Origin: an uncultured bacterium
Lineage (GTDB): Bacteria > Sysuimicrobiota > Sysuimicrobiia > Sysuimicrobiales > Sysuimicrobiaceae
Direction of reading: 5' to 3'
DNA length: 64,000 nucleotides
NCBI GenBank assembly: GCA_938028835.1
Contig: CALIMJ010000004.1
Location: 1-64,000, forward strand
Each line of letters opens with the position of its first letter. The stretch's first letter is position 1. The notes below the pieces were generated by a model that was given only the letters and a program-made list of their open reading frames with translations, had not been told where the DNA came from and made no database searches. The position numbers and the translations under genes are program-made. Below are positions 8,428-18,538 of this stretch, one piece after another.

Positions 8428-10040
8428 TCGTGCGCGTCGGCCGAAGGGTGCACCACCCGCCCCCCCACCACCGTGCGCAGCACGCGGACCTCACCCACCT
8501 CCTCCGGGTCCACCCCGAAGGGATCTCGGTCCAGGACCACGAAGTCGGCCCACTTGCCCACCTCCAGGGACCCCAGCTCGCCCTCCGCGAAGGCGCTGTA
8601 GGCGGCCCCCAGGGTGTAGGCCTGGACCGCTTCCTCCACGGTGACGGCCTCCTCCGACGCATAGGGAGCTCCTGAGGCCGTGCGGCGCACCACCGCGGCC
8701 GCGATCCCTAGAAGCGGCGCTCCGTCCGTGACGGGCCGGTCGCTGCTGAACGCCACGTGCAGGCCCCGCAGGCTCGCCAGGGGGAAGGTCAGGCGAATCC
8801 GCTCGTCCCCCAGCGCGGCTCGGTAACCGTCCCCGAACTCGAACACGAAGCGCGGCTGGGTCACCACCACGGCGCCGAGCCGGCGGATCCGCTCGATGAG
8901 GTCCGGCCGCAGCACCCCTGCGTGTTCGACCCGCGGCCGGAAGCCGGCCGCGTCCGGCCCCATCACCGCCTCCAGCGCGTCCAGGGTCACCTCGATGGCC
9001 CGGTCGCCGATGGCGTGCAGCGCCACCTGCCAGCCACCCTCGTGCGCCAGCCGTACCTGCTCCCGGATGGTCTCCTCCCTCTTAACCAGGAACCCCGCGG
9101 TGTCCGGCGGGTCTGCGTACGGCTGGCTCAGCGCCGCGGTGCGGCCGATCAGGGACCCGTCGGTGAAGATCTTGATGGCGCCCAGCCGCAACCGGTCTCC
9201 GCCGAACCCCGTGTGCAGCCCGAAGCCGAAGTCGGACCGACCGTCGCGGACTGGCAGCCTCTCCACGTCCACCATCAGCCACACCCGCTGGGGGAGCAGC
9301 TCCTCCTCGCTGGCTTCCTGGTAGGCGCGGAACTCCTCCGGGGCGATCCATCCCGCCCACGCGTCCTGAGCCGCGGTGATGCCCTCCGCAGCCATCTGCC
9401 GGCCCGCGGCGGCCAGGGCGGCCTTGGTCTCGGCCAGGGTGTAGGGGGGCAGGACCCGTTTGACGAGGTCCTGCGCGGTCTCCAGCAACAGCCCGGTGGG
9501 CTCCCCGTCCTCACGCCGCACGATCCGGCCCCCGGGGGGGTCCGAGGTGTCGCGGGTCACGCCCGCTAGCCTCAGCGCGGCGGAGTTGGCGACCCCCATG
9601 TGGCCCGAAATGTGCAGCAGCCACACCGGGTTGTCCGCGGAAACCGGGTCCAGGTCCCACCGGGTGGGATGACGCCTCTCTGCCAGCCGGTTCTGGTCGT
9701 AGCCGCCTCCCCGCACCCACCTCCCGGGGGCCAACTGGCGGGCGCGCTCGGCCACGGCGGCTGCCACGTCGGCTACGGAGCGGGCCTGTCGCAGGTTCAC
9801 CTCCACAAGGCTCAGACCGAAGAGGAGGATGTGGCAGTGGGCGTCGTGGAAGCCCGGGAGAACCGTCGCCCCCTCCAGGTCCACCCGGCGCGTGCGCGCG
9901 TCCACCAGTCGCAGGACCTCCTCGTCGGACCCCACCGCCACGATGCGGCCGTGCAGCACCGCGAGGGCCTGTGCCCACGGCCGGCCCGGGTCCAGGGTGT
10001 AGAACCGACCTCCGTGGTAGACCACCTCCGCAGCCAGCAT
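8424..10040 (-). CDS. Amidohydrolase, YtcJ-like (metal-dependent hydrolase family 3)
   Basis: 538 residues. The N-terminal beta-sandwich is followed by the metal site HDAHCH (about residue 65-70), a TIM barrel with GHMG, an HAIGD histidine motif and a late SDRPV Asp, all typical of the YtcJ-like amidohydrolases that cleave amide or N-formyl bonds in small molecules. The true substrate is unknown. ATG at 10040, 3 nt after the stop of the alpha/beta hydrolase gene. It is the last gene of the long transport/catabolism run that begins near 23.7 kb. Confidence 0.9.
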   Translation of the reverse strand: MLAAEVVYHGGRFYTLDPGRPWAQALAVLHGRIVAVGSDEEVLRLVDARTRRVDLEGATVLPGFHDAHCHILLFGLSLVEVNLRQARSVADVAAAVAERARQLAPGRWVRGGGYDQNRLAERRHPTRWDLDPVSADNPVWLLHISGHMGVANSAALRLAGVTRDTSDPPGGRIVRREDGEPTGLLLETAQDLVKRVLPPYTLAETKAALAAAGRQMAAEGITAAQDAWAGWIAPEEFRAYQEASEEELLPQRVWLMVDVERLPVRDGRSDFGFGLHTGFGGDRLRLGAIKIFTDGSLIGRTAALSQPYADPPDTAGFLVKREETIREQVRLAHEGGWQVALHAIGDRAIEVTLDALEAVMGPDAAGFRPRVEHAGVLRPDLIERIRRLGAVVVTQPRFVFEFGDGYRAALGDERIRLTFPLASLRGLHVAFSSDRPVTDGAPLLGIAAAVVRRTASGAPYASEEAVTVEEAVQAYTLGAAYSAFAEGELGSLEVGKWADFVVLDRDPFGVDPEEVGEVRVLRTVVGGRVVHPSADAHD

Positions 10041-10043
10041 CCC

Positions 10044-10847
10044 CTACCCCACGAACTCGGCCAGCACCTGGGAGAACCGATCGGGTTCTTCCACCATGAG
10101 GGCGTGGCCGCTGTTCTCAAACCACACCACCCGGCAGTCCTTCAGCCGCTGCGCCATGTACTCCACCCAGCCGTAGTGACACACCTGATCGTCCCGGCTG
10201 TGGCAGATGAGGACGGGGACATCCACCTTCGGGAGTCGGTCCCGCAGATCTTCCGTCATGAGGGTCTTGAAGTAGCGGTACCCCACGTAGGCGGGCATGC
10301 GAAGCCAGTGCCCGTACAGGAACCAGGTCATGGTGGGCTTCAGGTCCGTCCGCTTGAAGTTGCGCTCCGCGAAGGCGAACATCACCTCCGGTAGACCCCG
10401 CCGGATCCCCTCCAGGGCCGCCTGCGCCTCCTCGGGAGTCATCCCGTACGGTTCGCTGTCCGTGCGCACGAACCGGGGGGTGGCGGGTGCCACTAGGACC
10501 AGCTTGGTCACGCGCCGGTCCCCGTTGAAGTCCGCCACGTACTTGAGTCCCACGCCGGCGCCCATGGACCAGCCCACGAACGTTACGTCCTGTAGTTGGA
10601 GGGCTTCCAGGAAGGCGTGCAGGTCCTGGCACATCTCGTCGTACGTGTACTGAGAGTAGGGCTTGTCCGAGTCCCCGTGACCCCGCAGGTCCACGCACAC
10701 GCACCGGTAGCGGTCGCTGAGGTCCAGGACCTGGTAGTTCCACGTGTCCACGGTGGCACTGTAACCGGGCACGAACAGGATGGGCTTGCCCGATCCTCCG
10801 TCCCGGTAGTGCAGGCGCACCCCCGTCTTCAATTCCGCGTACGGCAT
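10044..10847 (-). CDS. Alpha/beta-hydrolase fold enzyme
   Basis: 267 residues with the classical fold markers: the oxyanion stretch near VPGYSATVDTW, RGHGDSDKP, the nucleophile elbow GWSMG (Ser about residue 94), the acidic residue in CHSRDDQV, and the catalytic His in NSGHALMVEEPDRF at the end. Such enzymes cleave esters, lactones or C-C bonds; the substrate is not evident. ATG at 10847 is preferred over the GTG at 10856 because that GTG lies inside the GGGGGTGAGG ribosome site. Neighbours are an alcohol dehydrogenase and an amidohydrolase in the same direction. Confidence 0.9.
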   Translation of the reverse strand: MPYAELKTGVRLHYRDGGSGKPILFVPGYSATVDTWNYQVLDLSDRYRCVCVDLRGHGDSDKPYSQYTYDEMCQDLHAFLEALQLQDVTFVGWSMGAGVGLKYVADFNGDRRVTKLVLVAPATPRFVRTDSEPYGMTPEEAQAALEGIRRGLPEVMFAFAERNFKRTDLKPTMTWFLYGHWLRMPAYVGYRYFKTLMTEDLRDRLPKVDVPVLICHSRDDQVCHYGWVEYMAQRLKDCRVVWFENSGHALMVEEPDRFSQVLAEFVG

Positions 10848-10873
10848 CCGCCTCACCCCCTTCGGACGTCTCG

Positions 10874-12001
10874 CTAGTCGAACCGCACCACCTGTCGGAC
10901 CACCGCACCTTCCGCCAGTCGGTCGAAGGCCTCGTTGATCTCCTCGAGCCGGATCACCCGGCTCAACAGCCGGTCCACGGGCAGGACCCCCGCCCGGTAT
11001 AAAGCCAAGTAGCGCGGGATGTCCCGCCGGGGGACCGAGGACCCCATGTACGAACCCCGCAGGGTGCGTTCTTCGGTCACGAGGCTCACCGCGGGGACGG
11101 AGACCGTGCGGCCCGGGTCGGGGAGGCTCACGGTGACGGTGGTCCCGCCCCGGGCGGTGGCGCGGTAGGCCTGCTCCAGGACCTGCTCGCTACCCGCACA
11201 CTCGAAGGTGTAGGCCGCACCCCCGTCGGTGAGTTCCCGCACGCGGGCCACCGCGTCCTCCTCCCGTGCGTGCACCGCGTGGGTCGCCCCGACCTCGCGG
11301 GCTAGGGCGAGCTTTTCCTCCCGCACGTCCACCGCCACGATGGGGAAAGCCCCAGCCGCCCGCGCCCCCAGGACCGCGCTCAGGCCCACTCCGCCCAGCC
11401 CGAACACGGCCACCGAGCTTCCCGGCTCCACCCGAGCGGTGTTGAACACCGCCCCGACACCCGTCAACACCGCGCAGCCAAACAAAGCCGCCACCTCCGG
11501 CGGTACGTCCTCTTCGATCCGCACGAGGCTTTCCTGGGCCGCCACCGTGAAGCGGGAGAAGGCTGAGACGCCCAGGTGATGGTGGAGGGTCCGCTCGCCT
11601 CTCCGGAAGTGGCAGGACCCGTCCAGCAAACAGCCCTGCACGTTGGCGGCGTTTCCCCGCTCGCACAAAGCGGGACGCCCGACCGCGCAGAAGCGGCAGC
11701 GGCCGCACGAAGGCACGAAGCTGAACACCACCCGGTCGCCTTCCCGAACCTCCGTCACTCCCGGCCCCACGGCCCGGACCACACCCGTGGCCTCGTGCCC
11801 CAGCACCATGGGCATCACCCGCGGCCGGGTGCCGTCGATCACGGACAGGTCGGAGTGGCACAACCCCGCGGCCTCAACCTCCACCAGGACCTCCCCGGGC
11901 CCTGGATCCTCCAGCTCCACCTCCTCCAGCCGCAACGGCTGCGTCTCCCGGTAGGGCCGGCCTTGCCCCATTTCGTACAGCACCGCCGCCTGCGTGCGCA
12001 T
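10874..12001 (-). CDS. Zinc-dependent alcohol dehydrogenase (class III-like MDR)
   Basis: 375 residues. The catalytic zinc ligands C48 (GLCHSD) and H69 (GHE), the four structural-zinc cysteines C99, C102, C105 and C113, and the GLGGVG NAD-binding turn are all present. Oxidises a primary alcohol to an aldehyde, or the reverse. ATG at 12001 follows a GAGGTG ribosome site, only 8 nt after the binding-protein stop. With the aldehyde dehydrogenase at 16446 it could give an alcohol to aldehyde to acid route for a compound imported by the adjacent transporters. Confidence 0.93.
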   Translation of the reverse strand: MRTQAAVLYEMGQGRPYRETQPLRLEEVELEDPGPGEVLVEVEAAGLCHSDLSVIDGTRPRVMPMVLGHEATGVVRAVGPGVTEVREGDRVVFSFVPSCGRCRFCAVGRPALCERGNAANVQGCLLDGSCHFRRGERTLHHHLGVSAFSRFTVAAQESLVRIEEDVPPEVAALFGCAVLTGVGAVFNTARVEPGSSVAVFGLGGVGLSAVLGARAAGAFPIVAVDVREEKLALAREVGATHAVHAREEDAVARVRELTDGGAAYTFECAGSEQVLEQAYRATARGGTTVTVSLPDPGRTVSVPAVSLVTEERTLRGSYMGSSVPRRDIPRYLALYRAGVLPVDRLLSRVIRLEEINEAFDRLAEGAVVRQVVRFD

Positions 12002-12009
12002 GGGACACC

Positions 12010-13179
12010 TCACTCGCTGAAGAAGGGTCTCAGGGTCACCCACTTCCCCTTGCGGGCCTCCACCATAGCCAGGGCCCGGATCCCCGAGTGGTCGTTGCGG
12101 GAGTAGCTGAAGGGCGGGGTCAGACCGCCCGCGGTGAAGTTGCGGACGGTTTCCATGGCCTCGATGAACCGCTCGCGGGTCAGCTCCCGTCCCGCGCGCC
12201 GGAGTCCCTCCACGAACAGCGCCGCGGACGCGTCCGAGGAGATGCTGTAACCGCCCGGGACTTCCGCGGGGAAGGCGGCTTTCAGCCGCGCCCGATAAGC
12301 GGAAGCCGCGGGCCCCGGGTCCTCCGGGTCCACCAGCCACGCGCCTGCCTGTACGCCCTCCATGAGCTCCCCCGCCAGCCGGAACATGACGGGGTCGGAG
12401 AGCACGTACGTCATCAGGTAACGGGTACGCAGGCCCACCCGGGCTGCCTCCCGGAGCAGGGACGCCGCAGGTACCGGGATGGCGTACACGAACACGAGAT
12501 CCGGGTTCGCCTCCCGCAACCGGATCGCGTGGGCGGTGAAGCTGGTCTCCCCGGGCTCGTAGGGGACTTCGGCCACCGCCCGCACCCCGTTCAGGCGCAG
12601 GTACTGCAGGAAGCCGTCACGCCCTTCTTTGCCGTACGAGTCGTTCTGGTAGAAGACCGCGATCCGGCGGGCCTTCAACACCTCCAGGGCCCACTTGCCC
12701 AGGATCCGGCCCTCGAAGAAATACACCGGCTGGATCTGGAAGTAGTTGCGCTTGAAGGGGTGAATCCACAGGGAGGACCCCGAAGCCGGAGCCACTACGG
12801 GGATGTTGCGTTCTACCAGGTAGTCCAAAATGGCAGCCCCGGTGGGAGTCCCCAGGGGACGGAAGACGGCGAACACCTCGTCCCGTTCGACGAGCTTTCG
12901 GGTCACCGCCAGGGTCTCGGACGGGATGTACCGGTCGTCTTCCAGCAGCAGGCGGATCCGCCTGCCGTGGATCCCGCCCTGGTCGTTGACCCACTTGAAG
13001 TAGGCCTCCGCACCACGGGCGAGAGGGATCCCGATGGTGGACACGGGTCCCGAAAGGGCCACGGGCATCCCGATCGTCACGGTGTCCGCGGTCACGCCGG
13101 GCACGCGCTGCGCCATGCCGGGGACGGACCACGCCAGCAGGATCGCGAGGGCGACTGCCCCCAAGGAAATCGTTCGCAC
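12010..13179 (-). CDS. Liv-type (HAAT) ABC binding protein, first transporter
   Basis: 389-residue periplasmic-binding-type protein with an N-terminal signal peptide (hydrophobic SLGAVALAILLAW run, cleavage near GMAQ). The mature part opens with the type I fold signature TVTIGMPVALSGPVS and contains LLLEDDRYIPSETL, as in LivK/branched-chain amino-acid or amide-binding proteins. I prefer GTG at 13179 because GGGGGGTGA lies about 7 nt upstream; a GTG at 13188 sits inside that site. It follows livF by 15 nt and belongs with livHMGF at 13195-16444. The ligand is unknown. Confidence 0.92.
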   Translation of the reverse strand: MRTISLGAVALAILLAWSVPGMAQRVPGVTADTVTIGMPVALSGPVSTIGIPLARGAEAYFKWVNDQGGIHGRRIRLLLEDDRYIPSETLAVTRKLVERDEVFAVFRPLGTPTGAAILDYLVERNIPVVAPASGSSLWIHPFKRNYFQIQPVYFFEGRILGKWALEVLKARRIAVFYQNDSYGKEGRDGFLQYLRLNGVRAVAEVPYEPGETSFTAHAIRLREANPDLVFVYAIPVPAASLLREAARVGLRTRYLMTYVLSDPVMFRLAGELMEGVQAGAWLVDPEDPGPAASAYRARLKAAFPAEVPGGYSISSDASAALFVEGLRRAGRELTRERFIEAMETVRNFTAGGLTPPFSYSRNDHSGIRALAMVEARKGKWVTLRPFFSE

Positions 13180-13194
13180 GGATTTCACCCCCCA

Positions 13195-13882
<688 letters not shown>

Positions 13883-13896
<14 letters not shown>

Positions 13897-14614
13897 CGTT
13901 CGCGACCCCCAGGTAGGCCTGCAGGACCGCCGGGTCGCGGCGCACCGCCTCCGGCGACCCGCTGGCGATGATCCGACCGAAATCCAGCACCACCACCCGG
14001 TCGCTGCAGCCGGCCACCAGCTCCACGTCGTGCTCCACCAAAATCACCGCACAGCCCTGCCGCCTGCGGAACTCCCGCAGCCAGCGGGCAAAACTCACCC
14101 GCTCCTCAGCGCCCAGCCCTGCGGCCGGTTCGTCCAGCAACAGCAGCCGGGGCCGAGCGGCCACGGCCCGTGCCAGGTCCACCCGCTTCTGGACGGCGGA
14201 AGGCAACAGGTGGGGAAAGGATGCCGCCACCTCGCCCAGCTCGAGCTCCTCCAGCACCTCCCGGGCTACCCGCTCCGCGGAATCGCGCTGACGCGTGGAA
14301 CGTTCCGCCGCCAGTCGCAGGTGGTCCAACACGCTGAGCCCCGAGAACAGTTGGGGGATCTGAAACGACCGAGCCACGCCCAGTCCCACCAGCTGATCAG
14401 GGCGGTACCGCAGCAGGGAACGGTTCCCCAGCCGGAGGTCTCCCCGCTGCGGACTGACGAACCGGCTCGCCACGTTCAGTAGGGTCGTCTTCCCCGCACC
14501 GTTGGGTCCGATGAGCCCGAGGACCTGTCCTTCCTCCACGGAAAGGGTGACCTCGTCGAGAGCCCGCACCCCTCCGAAGGCCACGGACACCCCCGAGATC
14601 TCAAGAAGCGGCAC
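13883..14614 (-). CDS. livG: ABC ATPase LivG, first Liv-type transporter
   Basis: 243 residues with Walker A GPNGAGKTT, Q-loop (FQIPQLF), Walker B LLLDEPAAG and switch His (VEHDVE). The ABC signature is unusual: LPSAVQKRVD stands where LSYGQQRR is normal in LivG proteins, so this half of the ATP sites may be weakened. GTG start overlapping the end of livM by 14 nt. Confidence 0.94.
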
Positions 14615-15560
14615 GCCGCTCCTCCCTCCGCACGGCGGCGGCCACCGGCACCCACGCTCCGCGGCGTCGAAGGGACAGCCGAACCAGCCCGCCCGGAAAG
14701 AAGACCACCGCGGCGACCAGCAGCAGTCCGTACAGGACCGTCCGCAGGTCTCGCACTCCGCTCAGAGCCTGAAAGCCCACCGTCAGCAAAACTGCCCCCA
14801 CCACGGAGCCCGAGACGGAAGCCAGCCCTCCCACCACCACCGCGCTCACCAGGAAGATGGAGGTGAGCAGGGTGAAGTCTCCCGGGCTGATGTAGCCCAC
14901 CACGTGCGCCTGCAGCGCACCGGCCAGCCCCGCGAGGGCGGCGCTGAGGGAGAAGGCTTGCACCTTGGTCCCGGCCACGTAGACTCCCGTGGCTTCCGCC
15001 GCCAGCTCGGAGTCCCGCACCGCGAGCAGGGCGCGGCCGAAGGCCCCCCGAACGAGTGCGGACGCGGCCCACACGACCCCCAACAGGACCACCCCCGCCA
15101 CGTAGTACAGCTCGGCGTCTTCGGGAAGCCTTCCCAGGGTCAGCCGAGGCGGCTTGAGGCCCATGTAGCCCCCCGTCACGGCCTCCCACTTGACGAGCAG
15201 CTGGGACACGAAGGTGCCGAAGCCGAGGGTGGCCACGGCCAGGTAGGGGCCGTGGAGGCGTACCGCGGGAAGCCCCAGCAACAGCCCGGCCAGTCCCCCG
15301 AGGGTACTGCCCACCAGCAGCCCCGCCCACGGGGGCCATCCGAGCCTGAGAGCCGCAAGAGCGGACGCGTACGCGCCGATGGCCATGAACCCCGCGTGCC
15401 CGATGGACACCTGGCCGCTGTACCCGGTGAGGAGGTTGAGCCCCACCGCAGCCACCCCGTACACCATGGCCAGCGTCAGCACGTACAACCCGTACCCCGG
15501 TAGCCACCAGGGAGCCGTGGCGACAAAGACTGCCGCAACGACCCACAGCCCCCGGCTCAC
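14601..15560 (-). CDS. livM: Permease LivM, first Liv-type transporter
   Basis: 319-residue, multi-spanning permease. Recognised by the LivM/LivH core (GLNLLTGYSGQVSIGHAGFMAIGAY) and the conserved loop with RDSELAAEATG. The start is GTG at 15560, overlapping the livH stop as GTGA; the long upstream extension of the frame is only the shadow of livH. Confidence 0.93.
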   Translation of the reverse strand: MSRGLWVVAAVFVATAPWWLPGYGLYVLTLAMVYGVAAVGLNLLTGYSGQVSIGHAGFMAIGAYASALAALRLGWPPWAGLLVGSTLGGLAGLLLGLPAVRLHGPYLAVATLGFGTFVSQLLVKWEAVTGGYMGLKPPRLTLGRLPEDAELYYVAGVVLLGVVWAASALVRGAFGRALLAVRDSELAAEATGVYVAGTKVQAFSLSAALAGLAGALQAHVVGYISPGDFTLLTSIFLVSAVVVGGLASVSGSVVGAVLLTVGFQALSGVRDLRTVLYGLLLVAAVVFFPGGLVRLSLRRRGAWVPVAAAVRREERRAAS

Positions 15561-16444
15561 GCCCGCCTCACCCGCCCGGCCCCCAGGAGGCCGTGCGGCC
15601 GCACGACCAGCACCAGGACGATCACCACAAACGCCAGGCTCGCCTTGAGGTCGATGGATCCGTACGTCCCCGCGAGGTTCTCCAGGACCCCGAGCAGAGC
15701 GCCTCCCGCCACCGCCCCAGGCAAGCTGTCCATGCCTCCCAACACCGCGGCGGCGAAACCCCTCAGCAGCAGGTCCACCATCCGGTTCGGTTCCAGGTAC
15801 AGGATGGGAGCGGCCAGGATCCCGGCTACAGCCCCCAGCACGGAGCCCAAGGCCCACGACAGGGCGAACACCCGCCGCACGGGGATCCCCACCAGCTCCG
15901 CCGCGGTGCGGTTGGAGAGCACCGCCCGCATGGCGACTCCCAGGTCACTGAAGCGGAAGAACGCGTACAGGACCGCCGCAATCGCCACGCCCGCGGCGAG
16001 GTTGAGGATCTGGTCTACCGGTATCGTGAGCTCTCCGGCGCGGAGAGGAGGGCCCGTGAGGAGGAACGGGAAGCTCTTGACATCGTGGCCCCACACGATG
16101 CCCGCCAGCCCGTTCAGGGTCAGGCCGACTCCCAAAGTCACCACCACCAACCCCAACACGGAAGCCTGCCGGAAGCGGGCAGGCTGGAGCAGCCCGAGCT
16201 CCACCACCGCTCCCAGGAGCGCGGCGAACCCCAGCGCGGCCACAGCCGCGGCGAGCACCGGCCAGCCCGCCTGGACGGCCAGCGCGTAGGCGACGAAGGT
16301 ACTCACCGTAGCTATGTCGCCGTGGCCGAAGTTCACCACGTCGGTGGTCTTGTAGATGAGGACCAGGCCCAAGGCCATCAGGGCGTACACGGCCCCCGCG
16401 GCCAGGCCACCCACCAGCACGTCGGAGAGCACCCGCAGGTCCAC
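15557..16444 (-). CDS. livH: Permease LivH, first Liv-type transporter
   Basis: 295 residues, about eight transmembrane helices, LivH signature VNFGHGDIATVSTF near residue 38 and the RAVLSNRTAAELVGI cytoplasmic loop. GTG start at 16444, one base after the aldehyde dehydrogenase stop, so the two transporters and the dehydrogenase between them form one continuous reading block. Confidence 0.93.
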   Translation of the reverse strand: MDLRVLSDVLVGGLAAGAVYALMALGLVLIYKTTDVVNFGHGDIATVSTFVAYALAVQAGWPVLAAAVAALGFAALLGAVVELGLLQPARFRQASVLGLVVVTLGVGLTLNGLAGIVWGHDVKSFPFLLTGPPLRAGELTIPVDQILNLAAGVAIAAVLYAFFRFSDLGVAMRAVLSNRTAAELVGIPVRRVFALSWALGSVLGAVAGILAAPILYLEPNRMVDLLLRGFAAAVLGGMDSLPGAVAGGALLGVLENLAGTYGSIDLKASLAFVVIVLVLVVRPHGLLGAGRVRRA

Positions 16445-16445
16445 G

Positions 16446-17870
16446 TCAGCTCCCGGTGCGGATCACCACCATCTGGATGTTGGTCATCTCCTCGATGGCG
16501 TAGCGCACGCCCTCGCGCCCGATGCCGCTGCCCCGGACGCCGCCGTAGGGCATGTGGTCCGCCCGGTAGGCGGGGGTGTCGTTGATGATCACCCCACCGA
16601 AGTTCAGTCTCCGGATGGCCCGGAAGACCCGGTCCACGTCGCGGGTGAACACCGCCGCCTGCAGTCCGTACTCCGTGGCGTTGGCCTGTTCCAGGGCCTG
16701 CTCGAAGTCGTCGGAGCGGATGACGGAGGCCACGGGAGCGAACGCCTCCTGCGCCACCACCTTCATCTCGGGCTTCACGTCCGCCAGGACAGTAGGCCAG
16801 TACACCGCCCGCTCCCGCCGGTGTCCGGTGAGCACCCGGGCTCCGCCCGCCAGGGCCTCCTCCACCCAGGCCTCGATGCGGCGCGCCTCCCGCTCGTCGA
16901 TCATGGGCCCCACGTCCACTCGCTCGTCCAGGGGGTCGCCCACCACCATGGCCTGGCTGGCCTGGACGAACCGGTCCAGGAAGGGCTCGTACGCCTCGCG
17001 GGTGGCGTAGATGCGCTGCACGGAGATGCACACCTGCCCGGAGTTGTAGTAGGCGCCCACCGCACACCGCCGGGCCACGAAGTCCAGGTCCACGTCGGGC
17101 GCCACCACCACCGGGGAGGTGTTCCCCAGCTCCAGGGTCACCTTCTTGATCCCCGCGATCTCCGTGATGCGCCGGCCCACGGGCGGGCTTCCCGTGAAGC
17201 TGACCTTGGCCACCCGCGGGTCGGTCACCAGCCACTCCCCCACGGTGCCGCCCGGGCCCACCACGAGGTTGAGGGCACCTGCAGGCAATCCCGCCTCGGC
17301 CAGCACCTGGCACAGCATCACCGCCGTGAGGGGGGTGGTGCTGGCCGGCTTCAACACCACCGCGTTGCCGGCGGCCAGGGCGGGAGCCACCTTGTGGGCC
17401 ACCAGGTTCAGGGGGAAGTTAAAGGGCGTGATGGCCGCCACCACCCCGACAGGCCGGCGGACCCAGAAGCCGAAGTAGCCCTCGCCCGCGGGCACCGCGT
17501 CCATGGGCACGGTCTCCCCGTGGACGCGCTTGGCCTCCTCCGAGGCCACGGTGAAGGTAGACACCGCCCGGTCCACTTCGATCCGGGCGAACTTGAGGGC
17601 TTTTCCGGCCTCCGCGGCGATGGTGCGCGCGAACTCCTCTCTACGGTCCCGGATGAGCTCCGCGGCCCTCCGCAGGACCTCCCCGCGCCGATGGGCGGGC
17701 AGTTCCGCCATCACCGCGGCGCCGTGCTGCGCCGCTTCCACGGCTGCCTGCACGTCCTCCCGCCGCGCCTCGGGGATGGTCCCGATCACCTCCCCTGAGT
17801 ACTTGTTCCGGACTTCGATGCGGGCGCCGCCCTCGACCCACTGGCCGCCGACGAACAGCCTGGCTTCCAC
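16446..17870 (-). CDS. NAD(P)-dependent aldehyde dehydrogenase
   Basis: 474 residues of the ALDH superfamily: cofactor stretch TPFNFPLNLVAHK, the FTGS motif, the general base Glu in LELGN, catalytic Cys near residue 281 (GQVCIS) and the late NFGGVIIND motif. It resembles lactaldehyde/glyceraldehyde-3-phosphate/succinate-semialdehyde-type enzymes, with oxidation of a small aldehyde to its acid. GTG at 17870 is preferred because GGAGGTGAG lies just upstream and swallows the alternative GTG at 17879. It is embedded between livF of one transporter and livH of the other, which ties it to the imported substrate. Confidence 0.93.
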   Translation of the reverse strand: MEARLFVGGQWVEGGARIEVRNKYSGEVIGTIPEARREDVQAAVEAAQHGAAVMAELPAHRRGEVLRRAAELIRDRREEFARTIAAEAGKALKFARIEVDRAVSTFTVASEEAKRVHGETVPMDAVPAGEGYFGFWVRRPVGVVAAITPFNFPLNLVAHKVAPALAAGNAVVLKPASTTPLTAVMLCQVLAEAGLPAGALNLVVGPGGTVGEWLVTDPRVAKVSFTGSPPVGRRITEIAGIKKVTLELGNTSPVVVAPDVDLDFVARRCAVGAYYNSGQVCISVQRIYATREAYEPFLDRFVQASQAMVVGDPLDERVDVGPMIDEREARRIEAWVEEALAGGARVLTGHRRERAVYWPTVLADVKPEMKVVAQEAFAPVASVIRSDDFEQALEQANATEYGLQAAVFTRDVDRVFRAIRRLNFGGVIINDTPAYRADHMPYGGVRGSGIGREGVRYAIEEMTNIQMVVIRTGS

Positions 17871-17893
17871 AGCCCTCACCTCCGTGGCGATGC

Positions 17894-18538
17894 TTATGCC
17901 GCCACCACCTCACCCCGCTCGATCACGTACACCCGGTCCGCGAGGGCCTCCACCCGGTGGTGCTCGGACTCCGCCAGGAGCACCGAACGGCCCTGCTTCA
18001 CCGCCTCCCGCAGGGCGTCCCCGATCTGGTCCGCCAGGGCAGGAGCCAGCCCCTCGAAGGGCTCGTCCAGCAGCAGCAGCCGGCTGCCCGCCACCAGAGC
18101 CCTTCCCAGGGCCACCAGCTTCTGCTGGCCCCCGCTCAGCTGGCCCGCGGGCCGCTGCGCCATGGCCCGCAGCCCAGGCATCCACCCGTACACCGTCTCC
18201 AGCCGCTCCTCCACGTCCGCGAACCCGTTTGCCCACGCGGGCAGCAACAGGTTCTCCTGCACCGTCAGGACCGGAACCAGCCGCCGGTCCTCCGGCATGT
18301 ACCCGATCCCCAGGGACGCCCTCCGGTGGGCAGGTACCGCGGTCAACTCTGCCCCGTCGTACCAGATGCGTCCCCGGGTCACCGGCATGAGGCCCATGAT
18401 GGTCCGCAGGGTGGTGGTCTTGCCCGCCCCGTTGCGTCCCACCAGCCCCACCACCGTACCCGCCGGCAGCTCCAGACTCACACCCCGCAGGATGGTGATC
18501 CGGCGGACCGCCACGCCCACGTCCTCCAGCCGCAGCAC
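17894..18538 (-). CDS. livF: ABC ATPase LivF, second Liv-type transporter
   Basis: 214 residues. Walker A GRNGAGKTT, signature LSGGQQK, Walker B LLLDEP; a few residues shorter than most LivF proteins at the C-terminus. GTG start immediately after the livG stop. Pairs with the LivG at 18539. Confidence 0.94.
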   Translation of the reverse strand: MLRLEDVGVAVRRITILRGVSLELPAGTVVGLVGRNGAGKTTTLRTIMGLMPVTRGRIWYDGAELTAVPAHRRASLGIGYMPEDRRLVPVLTVQENLLLPAWANGFADVEERLETVYGWMPGLRAMAQRPAGQLSGGQQKLVALGRALVAGSRLLLLDEPFEGLAPALADQIGDALREAVKQGRSVLLAESEHHRVEALADRVYVIERGEVVAA